A DNA stretch of 64,000 bases from Janthinobacterium sp. B9-8. Its GTDB lineage: Bacteria; Pseudomonadota; Gammaproteobacteria; Burkholderiales; Chitinibacteraceae. The DNA is taken from NCBI RefSeq assembly GCF_000969645.2, contig NZ_CP014222.1, forward strand, positions 2,173,740 through 2,237,739, in the 5' to 3' direction. Below are positions 1 to 8,975 of the stretch, piece by piece; the stretch's first letter is position 1; each line of letters begins with the position of its first letter. The notes below the pieces were generated by a model that worked only from the letters and a program-made list of their open reading frames with translations, did no database searches and had not been told where the DNA came from. Made by a program: the position numbers and the translations under genes.

Positions 1-1369
1 TTTTTTGAGCATCCAGCCAAGGCTGCCACAAGCTAATCAGCACCCCCCAAACCAAAGCCACACCACACGCCCAGTTCGTCACCGCCAAGCGCCCTGGCGG
101 GCGTTTACGTGCAATCACAAAGCACCAGATTACCGTTAAGCACAGCGCAAAAATCAAACCCAGATAACCCCACTGCGCAATATAAGCCGGGCTTGCCTCA
201 CGCAGCGTTCTTGCCATTCCAGTAGGCACTCCGGTATGCACAGCCAACCAGCCTAGCCAGAGCAAGCCCGTAAACAGGCCAAAAGTCATCATGCCAAACC
301 AATTGAGCGCCTGAGCTGCACCTCGGCGCAGATCATCTACTCCGCTAGCCGCCAGAATCGATAAAGGCAGTAAAACAATCAGCGCATGCGATTCACGAGC
401 ATCACCTGCCATCACAAACCAAAGCACATGCAATAGTAGCAACACGCTGGGCAATAGCATCTTTGGCTGAATCAGCTGGCGACGATTCGCCCATAAACCC
501 CAAATTGCCAGAGGCAAAGCTGGCCAAGCAAACCACAATACGATGGATGAAAAAAAGCCAAAAGCATGAAACGCTTTAAAATCAGCCAGCCCGCCAAATG
601 GGCCTAAGGCATATTGATTAATCCATAAATCAAAAACCGGGCGGGCATGCTGATAAAGATCGATAGGCCAGATTGCACTCAGCGGAACAGCGATCACCAA
701 GGCAGACAGTAAACTCACACCATAAGAAGTATTTCGCCAAGGCTTAAATAGAAACAGCAGCAAAGCCGATGCAAGCGCCAGAATAAACTCAGCCCAGTTT
801 CCGCCCAGAAGCAGTAACAGCCAAGCGATTCCCAACACAAACCCAGCACGTAGCGGCTGGCGGAGTGCGTAGGCAAGCGCATAAATATGCCATGAAAAAC
901 CAGCCAGCACTAAAACTTGCGGGGAAAGATGATGCCCCCAGATAATCAAACCAATGCAGCCAATCAAGGTAATCACAGCCACGCGGCCATAGCGGCGGCC
1001 ATACAGCTCTCGGCCTGCCATGCCCACGCCCCATAAACCGAGCGCCATCCAAATGCCCGTCGTTAAACGGGCCGCATCGTGCACTGCCATCCCCAGCTTT
1101 TGCAAAGGCCAAGCCAATAAGGCAGCGGTCCAATAATACAAAGGGGCATGCTCTAAATAAGGCTGGCCAGCAAACTGTGGTACCGACCAATAAGCCCCAT
1201 GCATAAACTGCTGAATCACTGCCGCCGTTTCAACCTCATCCGGCTTCCAAGGATCATGGCCAATCAGGCCTGGCAGCAACCAGACCAAACAAAGCAGCAG
1301 TAGCAGCCAAGGCTTTTCTGTACCAGCAGGCAGCGGCTCACGCTCAAGAGGAGGAATATAAGTCAACAT
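1..1369 (-). CDS. ArnT/PMT-like membrane glycosyltransferase (3' end outside window)
   Basis: The reading frame is open from an ATG at 1369 to the window edge, about 456 codons with no stop. The N-terminus reads MLTYIPPLEREPLPAG, followed by a first membrane segment rich in Leu/Trp and then LIGHDPWKPDE, the acidic periplasmic loop seen in ArnT/PMT (GT-C, PF13231-like) enzymes that take sugar from a polyprenyl-phosphate donor. A second loop motif is QPYLEHAPLYYW. At least nine further hydrophobic segments follow. A GAGG-type ribosome site lies just inside the start region rather than upstream, so the exact start is not certain. The acceptor cannot be told; lipid A or a glycan are possible. The C-terminal part lies beyond position 1. 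Confidence 0.8.
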   Translation of the reverse strand, partial: MLTYIPPLEREPLPAGTEKPWLLLLLCLVWLLPGLIGHDPWKPDEVETAAVIQQFMHGAYWSVPQFAGQPYLEHAPLYYWTAALLAWPLQKLGMAVHDAARLTTGIWMALGLWGVGMAGRELYGRRYGRVAVITLIGCIGLIIWGHHLSPQVLVLAGFSWHIYALAYALRQPLRAGFVLGIAWLLLLLGGNWAEFILALASALLLFLFKPWRNTSYGVSLLSALVIAVPLSAIWPIDLYQHARPVFDLWINQYALGPFGGLADFKAFHAFGFFSSIVLWFAWPALPLAIWGLWANRRQLIQPKMLLPSVLLLLHVLWFVMAGDARESHALIVLLPLSILAASGVDDLRRGAAQALNWFGMMTFGLFTGLLWLGWLAVHTGVPTGMARTLREASPAYIAQWGYLGLIFALCLTVIWCFVIARKRPPGRLAVTNWACGVALVWGVLISLWQPWLDAQK

Positions 1370-1392
1370 GGTATTTACCCAAGACCAGCAGG

Positions 1393-1415
1393 AATTCAAT
1401 AAAGTTTATTGAATT
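1393..1415. promoter_or_regulatory. 23-bp perfect palindrome upstream of the ArnT-like gene
   Basis: Two 11-base arms (AATTCAATAAA and its complement) flank a single G at 1404. The palindrome lies 24 bp upstream of the start of the minus-strand glycosyltransferase and 23 bp from the rpmE2 terminator. It could be an operator for a dimeric regulator. The T-run after the right arm also leaves open a weak plus-strand terminator. Confidence 0.5.
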
Positions 1416-1437
1416 TTTGAAGCCAATATTTAAATGC

Positions 1438-1465
1438 AAAAAAGGCAGCGCGCGGCTGCCTTTTT
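1438..1465 (-). terminator. Intrinsic terminator of rpmE2
   Basis: Perfect stem AAAGGCAGC / GCTGCCTTT with a 5-nt GCGCG loop and A/T runs on both sides. It begins about 20 bp past the rpmE2 stop on the minus strand and could work in both directions. Confidence 0.85.
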
Positions 1466-1485
1466 CAGATACTGCGCAGGAACAA

Positions 1486-1743
1486 TTATTCCTTGCTGCC
1501 GTACATGCTGTATTTTTGACGGAACTTGTCGATACGGCCAGCAGTGTCCACGATCTTTTGTTTGCCGGTGTAGAATGGGTGTGATTCCGAAGAAATATCC
1601 AGCTTAACCAGTGGGTACTCTTTACCGTCAGTCCAAACGATAGTTTGCTTAGCAGTCAGAGTAGAACGGCTCATAAATTTGAAATCAGCCGCTGCGTCAT
1701 GAAACACAACGTCTTTATATTCTGGGTGAATACCATCTTTCAT
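1486..1743 (-). CDS. rpmE2: 50S ribosomal protein L31 type B (zinc-independent)
   Basis: This 85-residue protein starts [16 protein letters not shown] and contains [12 protein letters not shown] and RIDKFRQKY, diagnostic of L31. It has no cysteine at all, so it is the C-minus (type B) paralogue that replaces zinc-binding L31 when zinc is short. A GGGAAG ribosome site sits 5 nt before the ATG. In other bacteria this gene is repressed by Zur; I saw no convincing Zur box in the 105 bp between it and rho, so regulation here is unknown. It may be cotranscribed with rho, which lies upstream on the same strand. Confidence 0.95.
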   Translation of the reverse strand: MKDGIHPEYKDVVFHDAAADFKFMSRSTLTAKQTIVWTDGKEYPLVKLDISSESHPFYTGKQKIVDTAGRIDKFRQKYSMYGSKE

Positions 1744-1848
1744 TTTACTTCCCTTTATTTGTTAGCGTGCTGGGGTTGTGCCAACACTAGCCATAAAAAC
1801 GAGATCATCGCACAAAAGCGCAGTTTGAACAAGCCGCGCTGTATGTGT

Positions 1849-3105
1849 TTATCGACGCATCGAATCAAAGAAATCCATATTATTCTTGGTGCCTTTGATT
1901 TTATCTAACAAGAATTCCATCGCATCCAAATCATCCATTGGATAAAGTAATTTGCGCAGAACCCAAATCTTTTGTAATTGATCTTGCTGAATCAGCAATT
2001 CTTCGCGGCGAGTACCAGAGCGATTTACATTGAGTGCTGGATAAGTACGCTTTTCTGCCATACGACGATCAAGGTGGATTTCATTATTACCCGTACCTTT
2101 GAATTCTTCGTAAATCACGTCATCCATACGGCTACCGGTATCGATCAATGCCGTAGCAATAATCGTTAAGCTACCGCCTTCTTCGATATTACGTGCGGCA
2201 CCAAAAAAGCGCTTAGGACGCTGCAATGCGTTCGCATCCACACCACCAGTCAGTACCTTGCCTGAGGCTGGCACGACGGTATTGTAGGCACGAGCCAGAC
2301 GGGTAATCGAATCCAGCAAAATCACTACATCTTTTTTATGCTCAACAAGACGCTTGGCTTTTTCGATCACCATCTCTGCCACTTGTACGTGGCGAGTTGC
2401 TGGCTCATCAAAAGTAGAAGAAACCACTTCGCCCTTCACTGAGCGCTGCATTTCGGTTACTTCTTCAGGGCGCTCGTCAATCAGGAGCACAATCAGCATC
2501 ACTTCCGGGTGATTGGCACTAATCGCATGGGCAATATGCTGCAACATCACCGTTTTACCAGTTTTGGGCGGCGCAACTAATAATGCGCGTTGGCCTTTAC
2601 CGATAGGAGCGATCAAATCAATGATACGGCCAGTGACGTTTTCTTCGGCGCGAATATCACGCTCAAGATGCAAACGCTTATTCGGAAATAACGGCGTTAA
2701 GTTTTCGAATAAGATTTTATGCTTGGCATTTTCAGGCGATTCGCCATTAACCTTATCGACTTTAACCAAGGCAAAGTAGCGCTCGCCATCCTTAGGCGTG
2801 CGAATTTCACCATCAATGGTATCGCCAGTATGCAGATTAAAGCGGCGAATCTGGCTTGGGCTGACATAAATATCATCAGGGCCAGCCAGATAAGAAGTAT
2901 CCGGGCTTCGCAAAAAACCAAAACCATCGGGCAACACTTCCAGCGTTCCATCGCCATAAATGCTCTCGCCTTTCTTGGCCTTGGTTTTCAGAATGGCAAA
3001 AACAAGATCTTGCTTACGCAGCCGGTTTGCACCGTCGATTTCGCAAGACGTAGCCATATCAACAAGTTCGGAAACGTGGAGGTGTTTTAAATCAGACAGG
3101 TGCAT
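1849..3105 (-). CDS. rho: Transcription termination factor Rho
   Basis: The 418-residue length is normal for Rho. The N-terminal helical domain begins [18 protein letters not shown]; the cold-shock-like RNA-binding domain carries GFGFLRS (about residues 62-68); the ATPase domain has the Walker A APPKTGKT and the [16 protein letters not shown]alker B region, then the Q-loop/R-loop segment with [11 protein letters not shown]. Rho is a hexameric RNA translocase that ends untranslated and horizontally acquired transcripts. The ATG is preceded by a pyrimidine-rich CCTCCCT rather than a Shine-Dalgarno sequence, so initiation may be unusual, but the start matches the family. trxA lies upstream in the same direction, the common trxA-rho arrangement. 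Confidence 0.98.
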   Translation of the reverse strand: MHLSDLKHLHVSELVDMATSCEIDGANRLRKQDLVFAILKTKAKKGESIYGDGTLEVLPDGFGFLRSPDTSYLAGPDDIYVSPSQIRRFNLHTGDTIDGEIRTPKDGERYFALVKVDKVNGESPENAKHKILFENLTPLFPNKRLHLERDIRAEENVTGRIIDLIAPIGKGQRALLVAPPKTGKTVMLQHIAHAISANHPEVMLIVLLIDERPEEVTEMQRSVKGEVVSSTFDEPATRHVQVAEMVIEKAKRLVEHKKDVVILLDSITRLARAYNTVVPASGKVLTGGVDANALQRPKRFFGAARNIEEGGSLTIIATALIDTGSRMDDVIYEEFKGTGNNEIHLDRRMAEKRTYPALNVNRSGTRREELLIQQDQLQKIWVLRKLLYPMDDLDAMEFLLDKIKGTKNNMDFFDSMRR

Positions 3106-3230
3106 AGGGAGGGCGCGCTTGAGTAAATCAGGAAGGGAAAAATAGAATTTAATATACTGGGCGGGCCGAAAAGAATATCCGGCTGGCCCAGTTGAATACC
3201 CATAAGCCTATATGGGTTTACTTAGTGCTG

Positions 3231-3557
3231 TCAAATATTACTATCAAGAAATGCAGTGAGTTGCGATTTTGACAACGCGCCTACCTTTGTTGCCTTCACT
3301 TCACCGCCCACAAACAACATCAGTGTTGGGATGCCGCGAATGCCGTATTTAGGCGGAGTGGCTTGGTTTTCATCAATATTAAGCTTAGTCACTTTCAGGC
3401 GACCTGCATATTCAGCGCCTACTTCTTCCAAAATAGGAGTAATCATTTTGCACGGGCCGCACCATTCAGCCCAATAATCAACCAAAACAGGGCCTTGCGC
3501 TTGCAATACTTCAGCATCAAACGTGGCATCTGTAACCTGTGCGATATGTTCACTCAT
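3231..3557 (-). CDS. trxA: Thioredoxin 1
   Basis: This 108-residue single-domain thioredoxin carries the WAEWCGPCK active site and the cis-proline motif [11 protein letters not shown]. It is the cytoplasmic disulfide reductant used by ribonucleotide reductase, PAPS reductase and others. The frame is open 13 codons further upstream, but the ATG at 3557 is preceded by GGAG at proper spacing and begins [13 protein letters not shown] as in the family. It is followed by rho on the same strand, with two weak hairpins between them (about 3150-3220). Confidence 0.97.
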   Translation of the reverse strand: MSEHIAQVTDATFDAEVLQAQGPVLVDYWAEWCGPCKMITPILEEVGAEYAGRLKVTKLNIDENQATPPKYGIRGIPTLMLFVGGEVKATKVGALSKSQLTAFLDSNI

Positions 3558-3696
3558 ATTAAAATCTCCAGCATGGGGGGAATGGGGTTCATTCAAAGAC
3601 TAGACTTATCAAATCCTAGACGAAGGAAGAAGTAGCCAGCAATGTTTAATTGATGTGGGCGAACTGATCTTTTTCAAGCCCATTGTACTAGAAAAC

Positions 3697-5049
3697 TTAC
3701 AGAGCCGCGTTAACCGCCTCGTCTAAACGCTCAACCAGCGTCACCGTCATGCCCTCAATACTTTGCCGGGGGCGATTGCCTTTAGGCACGATCGCGTGGG
3801 TAAAGCCCAGCTTAGCCGCCTCACGCAAGCGCTCCTGCCCCCTTTGTACTGGCCTCACTTCGCCCGCCAGCCCTACCTCACCAAATACAACTAATTTTTC
3901 TGGTAGCGGGCGGTTTTTTAAAGAAGACACAATTGCCAATAAAACCGCTAAGTCTGCCGCAGGCTCGGCAATCCGCACACCGCCCACCGCATTAATAAAT
4001 ACATCCTGATCAAATGCAGCGATCCCTGCGTGGCGATGTAATACCGCCAGCAGCAAGGCTAGACGATTTTGCTCAACCCCCACCGCCAAACGCTTAGGCT
4101 GAGGCGAGTGTGAATCATCCACAAGCGCCTGAATCTCCACTAGTAAGGGCCGTGTCCCCTCTTGCGTCACCAAAACGCAACTTCCCGGCACGGGCTCCTT
4201 ATGCTGCGACAAAAATAGAGCCGAAGGATTAGACACTTCGCGCAGGCCTTTATCGGTCATTGCAAACACGCCCAACTCGTTCACGGCGCCAAATCGATTT
4301 TTTATCGCACGAATCAGTCTAAAACTGGAGTGCGTATCACCTTCAAAATAAAGCACCGCATCGACAATATGCTCAAGCACACGCGGCCCGGCAATGGCAC
4401 CATCTTTCGTTACATGCCCCACCAAAAAGATAGTTGTACCTGTGCGCTTGGCATAGCGTGTGAGCTGCGCAGCACATTCCCTCACCTGCGCCACGCTGCC
4501 CGGAGCAGAAGTCAGCGCCTCAGAATAAACCGTTTGAATCGAGTCAATCACCGCGACTTGCGGGCCGACTTTTTCGAGTGCCAGCAAAATTTTTTCTAAG
4601 CCAATTTCAGCATAAAGCGCTACTTTACCGGCAGGCAAACCCAAGCGTTTGGCACGCAGGGCGATTTGTTGTGGGGATTCTTCACCCGACACATACAAAA
4701 CCGGCCGTTCAGCCGCAAGCAAAGTCATGGCTTGCAGCAAGAGCGTTGATTTACCAATACCGGGATCACCCCCAATCAGCACCACGCCACCGGGCACCAG
4801 ACCACCACCCAATACACGATCAAGCTCGGCCATGCCCGTTGCAATTCGGGGGATTTCTGCGGCTTCTACATCAATGAGCTGGTGAATTGCGCCATCAGCC
4901 GCCAAAGACTGAAAGCGAGTAGCGGGCGCGGTCTCTGCCACGCCCTCTTGCAGGGTATTCCACTCGCCGCAGCCGGGGCATTGCCCTTGCCATTTGGGAG
5001 ACGCAGAACCACAGAGCTGACAAATAAAAGAAGATCGGATTTTAGCCAT
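3697..5049 (-). CDS. radA: DNA repair protein RadA
   Basis: The 450-residue protein has an N-terminal zinc finger (CQLCGSASPKWQGQCPGCGEW), a RecA-like ATPase core with Walker A GGDPGIGKST, the RadA signature KNRFGAVNELGVF, and a C-terminal Lon-protease-like domain. RadA is a hexameric helicase that drives branch migration during recombination. The open frame extends 26 codons upstream, but the ATG at 5049 (MAKIRSSFICQLCG) is the family start. It lies 94 bp downstream of flgL on the same strand, separated by a hairpin. Confidence 0.97.
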   Translation of the reverse strand: MAKIRSSFICQLCGSASPKWQGQCPGCGEWNTLQEGVAETAPATRFQSLAADGAIHQLIDVEAAEIPRIATGMAELDRVLGGGLVPGGVVLIGGDPGIGKSTLLLQAMTLLAAERPVLYVSGEESPQQIALRAKRLGLPAGKVALYAEIGLEKILLALEKVGPQVAVIDSIQTVYSEALTSAPGSVAQVRECAAQLTRYAKRTGTTIFLVGHVTKDGAIAGPRVLEHIVDAVLYFEGDTHSSFRLIRAIKNRFGAVNELGVFAMTDKGLREVSNPSALFLSQHKEPVPGSCVLVTQEGTRPLLVEIQALVDDSHSPQPKRLAVGVEQNRLALLLAVLHRHAGIAAFDQDVFINAVGGVRIAEPAADLAVLLAIVSSLKNRPLPEKLVVFGEVGLAGEVRPVQRGQERLREAAKLGFTHAIVPKGNRPRQSIEGMTVTLVERLDEAVNAAL

Positions 5050-5112
5050 AGGCCAGATGATACAGGGAGTCAGTGACGAGATGTCTACGGGGATAATCAC
5101 CAGCCTCAGAAT

Positions 5113-5136
5113 AGGCGAGGCACACAAGCCTCGCCT
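5113..5136 (-). terminator. Hairpin just after flgL
   Basis: Perfect 9-bp stem AGGCGAGGC / GCCTCGCCT with a 6-nt loop, 7 bp past the flgL stop. The following T-tract is poor (ATTCTG), so termination may be partial, letting some transcription enter radA. Confidence 0.55.
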
Positions 5137-5143
5137 TCACTGA

Positions 5144-6598
5144 TTAACTAATGTACTGAAACAAACTCAAGCCTTGCACTTGTGAAAAAGATTTGCGCGA
5201 AGCCTCAAGCAGCGTCTGGGTAAGAGAGAAATCACTCAGTGCCTCGGCATAATCCAAATCCTGTAAGCCGGATAATGTTTGCCCATACTGCACTTTAAGA
5301 TCGCCATTGGTGTTTTGCACCGACTGCGTTTCAACCATCCGCGCCCCCATACTTCCCTGGGACGACAGCACATTAGTCAGCATATTGCTGGTATTTTGCA
5401 AAACAGAATTCAGCTGATTCTGAAAATTAGCCATACCTGTTGGGCTAGTCTGATACGCATTCAAAGCATCAGAAAACACCTTCATGGTTTGAAAAATATC
5501 GCCATTATTCCGGCTGGGATCAATATTAAATGAATCCAAAGTACCGCTAGACACCGACCCGGTTGGCGTAGCATTGCTACCCAGCGCGCCAATCACCACA
5601 CTGGGTTTGCCTGTGACATTCATCTTAATGCCGTAATCCCACGCAGGCATTGCGATAGGATCACTCGCGATTTTTTTAAACTCAATATCCCCGCCTGGCA
5701 AATAGGCCCGGGGGTAATTATTCAGCGTACCGGGAATAGCCGGTCTGACAGGCACAGCGGTGTAATCATAACCATCCACAATTGATTTATTAAAATTGGT
5801 ATTCGCCGTCACTCCATCCGCAAGAAAAGGCTGATTATCAATTAAATCATAACTAATCAGTGGTTTACCCGGATTAGCCGGATCATTCACGGATTGGAAT
5901 TCAACTTTAAATTTTTGCGAATGAGTGGGGTCATTCCACTTGTTTAAATCAACCACTTCGCCGGGACTAATCACACCGCTGCCACTATTGCCCGGCGCGA
6001 CGCCATTTGCCGAGCTCACAAAACTACCGTTACCTGTGCGGGCTGCCTGGAACATCTGATAGCCCGATTCAGACACAGGAATCTGCCGGGAGCCAGAAAT
6101 CTGCATCTGACGCTGCCCGTCATCCCCAAAATATTGCACATTGCCAAATGATGTTTCAGTAAAAGGCTGTGTTGTGCCCTTAAAACCGGAATAAAGATAG
6201 GAGCCGGTGCCATCGGTTGCATTGGCAAGACTTATCATTTGCTTGTACTGACCCTGCAACTCTGAATCAAGCAGCTTTTTTTCTGCAACGGTTTGCGAAG
6301 GATTGCCCGCTTTCACCGCCAGAGAATAAATATCGTGCAATAGCTCGGTTACTTGCTGCATGGTAGCTTCAGACAGGCGCATGGCTGAATCGGCCGTTTT
6401 ACTATTCACGGCATATTGATCATTCAGCTCTTTGGCCTGCATCACGTCTAAGGCTTTTGCCGATGAAATAGGATCATCAGCCGGTGTCAGCACGCGCCGT
6501 CCCGTTGACAATTGATTTTGCAACTTTGCTTGCACACTCTGATGCCGCTGCAACTCAGCAGCGCCCTGCTTATAAATGGTGGTCGTTGCAATACGCAT
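5144..6598 (-). CDS. flgL: Flagellar hook-filament junction protein FlgL
   Basis: FlgL (HAP3) joins the hook-associated FlgK ring to the flagellin filament. The flagellin-like N-terminal coiled coil is clear: MRIATTTIYKQGAAELQRHQ, then LSTGRRVLTPADDPISSAKA. The C-terminus LDYAEALSDFSLTQTLLEAS is the matching flagellin-type helix. At 484 residues it is well above the roughly 320 of the E. coli protein, with the extra length in the central surface-exposed part. AAGGA precedes the ATG. It is the last gene of the flg operon, 45 bp after flgK. Confidence 0.96.
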   Translation of the reverse strand: MRIATTTIYKQGAAELQRHQSVQAKLQNQLSTGRRVLTPADDPISSAKALDVMQAKELNDQYAVNSKTADSAMRLSEATMQQVTELLHDIYSLAVKAGNPSQTVAEKKLLDSELQGQYKQMISLANATDGTGSYLYSGFKGTTQPFTETSFGNVQYFGDDGQRQMQISGSRQIPVSESGYQMFQAARTGNGSFVSSANGVAPGNSGSGVISPGEVVDLNKWNDPTHSQKFKVEFQSVNDPANPGKPLISYDLIDNQPFLADGVTANTNFNKSIVDGYDYTAVPVRPAIPGTLNNYPRAYLPGGDIEFKKIASDPIAMPAWDYGIKMNVTGKPSVVIGALGSNATPTGSVSSGTLDSFNIDPSRNNGDIFQTMKVFSDALNAYQTSPTGMANFQNQLNSVLQNTSNMLTNVLSSQGSMGARMVETQSVQNTNGDLKVQYGQTLSGLQDLDYAEALSDFSLTQTLLEASRKSFSQVQGLSLFQYIS

Positions 6599-6643
6599 GC
6601 TATTTATTCCTTATAAATACCGGTAGGCCGCAATAACGCCGCC

Positions 6644-8881
6644 TTAACCACCAATCCGCACAATGGCATCAAAAGCTTGCTGAGCAATTTGAATCACTTT
6701 ACTGGAGGCCTGATAAGCCTGCTGATAGCGCAATAAATTAGCCGCTTCTTCATCCAGATTCACCGCCGAAACAGAATCACGAGAGATTTCGGCTTGTTTC
6801 AGCACCTCAGTTTGAGCCGTAGACATAATATTCACTTCATTGGTTTTTGCACCAATCACCGCCACCATCTGCCCGTACGCTTCCTGATAATTAGAGCGAT
6901 TCCCATCAATAATTTTACGGCTTTGTAATTCGCCCAATTTCAAAGCATTTCGCCCGTCAGCATCTTGAGCTGTACCCGGTTTAATCGAAAATTTATCCCC
7001 TTGCGCTGGCTGCCCGTCAATTTTTACATTCCAGCCATTCAATGAAATAGTCTGCCCTGCTGTATAAGTTGCCGGGGCAGAAACCGACCCTGTAACGGTA
7101 TCGGTAAGGGTGTAAGTGGTGGGTGTAGTAAACGTAATATCCACCAGATTTTTTAATGCAGGGTTCGCTGCCGCCGTCGTCGTGAGCGCAGACGGCGTAT
7201 CCACAGCAACCTGGCCAATTTTACCCGTACCTGTATTCGTGCGCTGGGTATCCGAAATAATAGCCACACCAGCGGCCAACACGCGCGGATCAGTAGGTTT
7301 GATCGCCATGCCACGGCTAAAGCCAGCAAAAGGCTGAACCATAAAGCGATCGCCGCTACTTGGTGCGCCCTGTGAAAAACGAAGACGCAATCCATCAATA
7401 CTGAGAGAGCTGGCATTATCCGTGAACTGCGCACCGGTAATCATGGTGCGCTGGCCATCAGACTGGCGGGTAATCTGATAATCCGCACCGTCATAAAACA
7501 CTTCGTAATCACTCGCCTGAACTTTGCTTACATCCTCAATATACCCCCCCAATAAAGGGGCAAGTAAAGGCGGTACAGGCACGGTGTTATTCCGATTAGA
7601 CAACACATTACCCACAGCAGGAGGCATGCTGATTCCCACTGTTTCACCTGCAGCCATCACGCCCGGCACACCCCAGTTCAAGCCCAAAACAGTTGGGTTG
7701 GTCCCCATCACTGCAGCGCTCACTGTTTGGCTTACGTTGTCTGACAAACGGGTGATGCTGTATTCACTTCCAGCTACGCCGGTAAACGTCAGCGAATAAT
7801 CACTCGCCACGCTTTTTACGCCCGTTGGTAAGCTCACGGTAGCAAATACAGTACTTACCCCTGCAACGGTATGGGTTAATGACAAATTACTTTGCTGATA
7901 ATCAAAGAAATTTGTCCCCATATTGCCGTATAAATCTTGCCCCTGCCGCATCTGGGCATTGAAGGTTTGCCCCAGCACCAAGGCCATCCGTGCGATAGCA
8001 TTATCGGCAGCATCCAGTGTTTTATTCCGATACTCTAACAAGCCACCCAGCTTGCCCCCTGTGAGCATTGTTTCCGGGATTTCCGCATCTACGGAGCCTT
8101 GGGTATACACAATAGTCAGGCGCTGCGGGTCACTAGCCGACGGCTTGGCCGCAATTGAATACGCCGTCCCCCCCACCACTAAGTTTTGCCCATTGCCAAT
8201 AAATACATTCAACGTGCCATCGCTCTGCTTAATGGTGGTGGCTTTTACCAAGCTGTTTAAATCCAGCACCATCTGATCACGCTGATCTAATAAATCATTA
8301 GGAAGTTGCCCGCCACTACTTGATACCGCAATCTGGCCATTAATTTGTGCAATTTGCTTAGAAAGCGCGGTGACATGATCTGCTGCACTTACCAAACTAC
8401 CATTCACCCCTTGCCGCATTTCCAGCAAACGCTGATCAAATACCTGAAAACGATTCACCAAGCCCTGTCCATTACTCATTAAAGACTGACGAGCAGGCAA
8501 AGAAGCCGGGTTGGTGGCAATCCCTTGAACCGCACTAAAAAACGACTGCAAAACAGGCGATACACCCGCTGCCGGATCGGCCACCAGATTATCCACTTGC
8601 TTAATTTCGGCCTGATACGTGCCGTAATAGCTGTCTTGCGATACGGCAGTCTGCACTTGCTTAGTTAAAAACTCATCATAAGAGCGCTGCACCGTATCCA
8701 CACGCACACCAAGCCCAGTGAAACCACTGCCTGTATATTGCGGATATGGCGCACTTTGCTTAATGCTCTGGCGTGAATAGCCTTGCGTATTGGCATTCGC
8801 AATATTATGACCTGTCGTACTTAAACCCAAGCTAGCTGCGTTTAAGCCACTTAAACCGATACCAAATACACTGGCGCCCAT
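6644..8881 (-). CDS. flgK: Flagellar hook-associated protein FlgK
   Basis: FlgK (HAP1) caps the hook. Its N-terminus (MGASVFGIGLSGLNAASLGLSTTGHNIANANTQGYSRQ) carries the rod/hook/HAP signature. The C-terminus SAVNLDEEAANLLRYQQAYQASSKVIQ is equally typical. At 745 residues it is about 200 longer than the E. coli protein; the extra material is in the variable middle (about residues 330-640), rich in Thr/Val/Ser beta-type segments. A strong AAGGAG site precedes the ATG. A sigma-28 promoter at 8904-8930 lies 23 bp upstream, so flgKL can be transcribed late, apart from the upstream operon. Confidence 0.97.
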   Translation of the reverse strand: MGASVFGIGLSGLNAASLGLSTTGHNIANANTQGYSRQSIKQSAPYPQYTGSGFTGLGVRVDTVQRSYDEFLTKQVQTAVSQDSYYGTYQAEIKQVDNLVADPAAGVSPVLQSFFSAVQGIATNPASLPARQSLMSNGQGLVNRFQVFDQRLLEMRQGVNGSLVSAADHVTALSKQIAQINGQIAVSSSGGQLPNDLLDQRDQMVLDLNSLVKATTIKQSDGTLNVFIGNGQNLVVGGTAYSIAAKPSASDPQRLTIVYTQGSVDAEIPETMLTGGKLGGLLEYRNKTLDAADNAIARMALVLGQTFNAQMRQGQDLYGNMGTNFFDYQQSNLSLTHTVAGVSTVFATVSLPTGVKSVASDYSLTFTGVAGSEYSITRLSDNVSQTVSAAVMGTNPTVLGLNWGVPGVMAAGETVGISMPPAVGNVLSNRNNTVPVPPLLAPLLGGYIEDVSKVQASDYEVFYDGADYQITRQSDGQRTMITGAQFTDNASSLSIDGLRLRFSQGAPSSGDRFMVQPFAGFSRGMAIKPTDPRVLAAGVAIISDTQRTNTGTGKIGQVAVDTPSALTTTAAANPALKNLVDITFTTPTTYTLTDTVTGSVSAPATYTAGQTISLNGWNVKIDGQPAQGDKFSIKPGTAQDADGRNALKLGELQSRKIIDGNRSNYQEAYGQMVAVIGAKTNEVNIMSTAQTEVLKQAEISRDSVSAVNLDEEAANLLRYQQAYQASSKVIQIAQQAFDAIVRIGG

Positions 8882-8903
8882 GATGCAACTCCTTTGCTAC
8901 TAT

Positions 8904-8930
8904 TTATCGGCATAAACTGCCAATACTTAA
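8904..8930 (-). promoter_or_regulatory. Sigma-28 (FliA) promoter of flgKL
   Basis: On the minus strand the -35 reads TTAAGTAT (6 of 8 to TAAAGTTT) and the -10 is a perfect GCCGATAA, separated by 11 bp as the consensus requires. It ends 23 bp before the flgK start. Confidence 0.85.
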
Positions 8931-8975
8931 AGGCAGCTCAAAACTTGTGGTTTTTGCAGCCGCAGGTTTAATTGC

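Noticed and set aside
789..1190. 133-codon open frame on the minus strand
   Set aside because: Out-of-frame shadow of the ArnT-like gene, which is open across 1-1369 in another frame and has membrane-protein character throughout.
1744..1848. Zur box upstream of rpmE2
   Set aside because: No sequence resembling the Zur consensus dyad was found.
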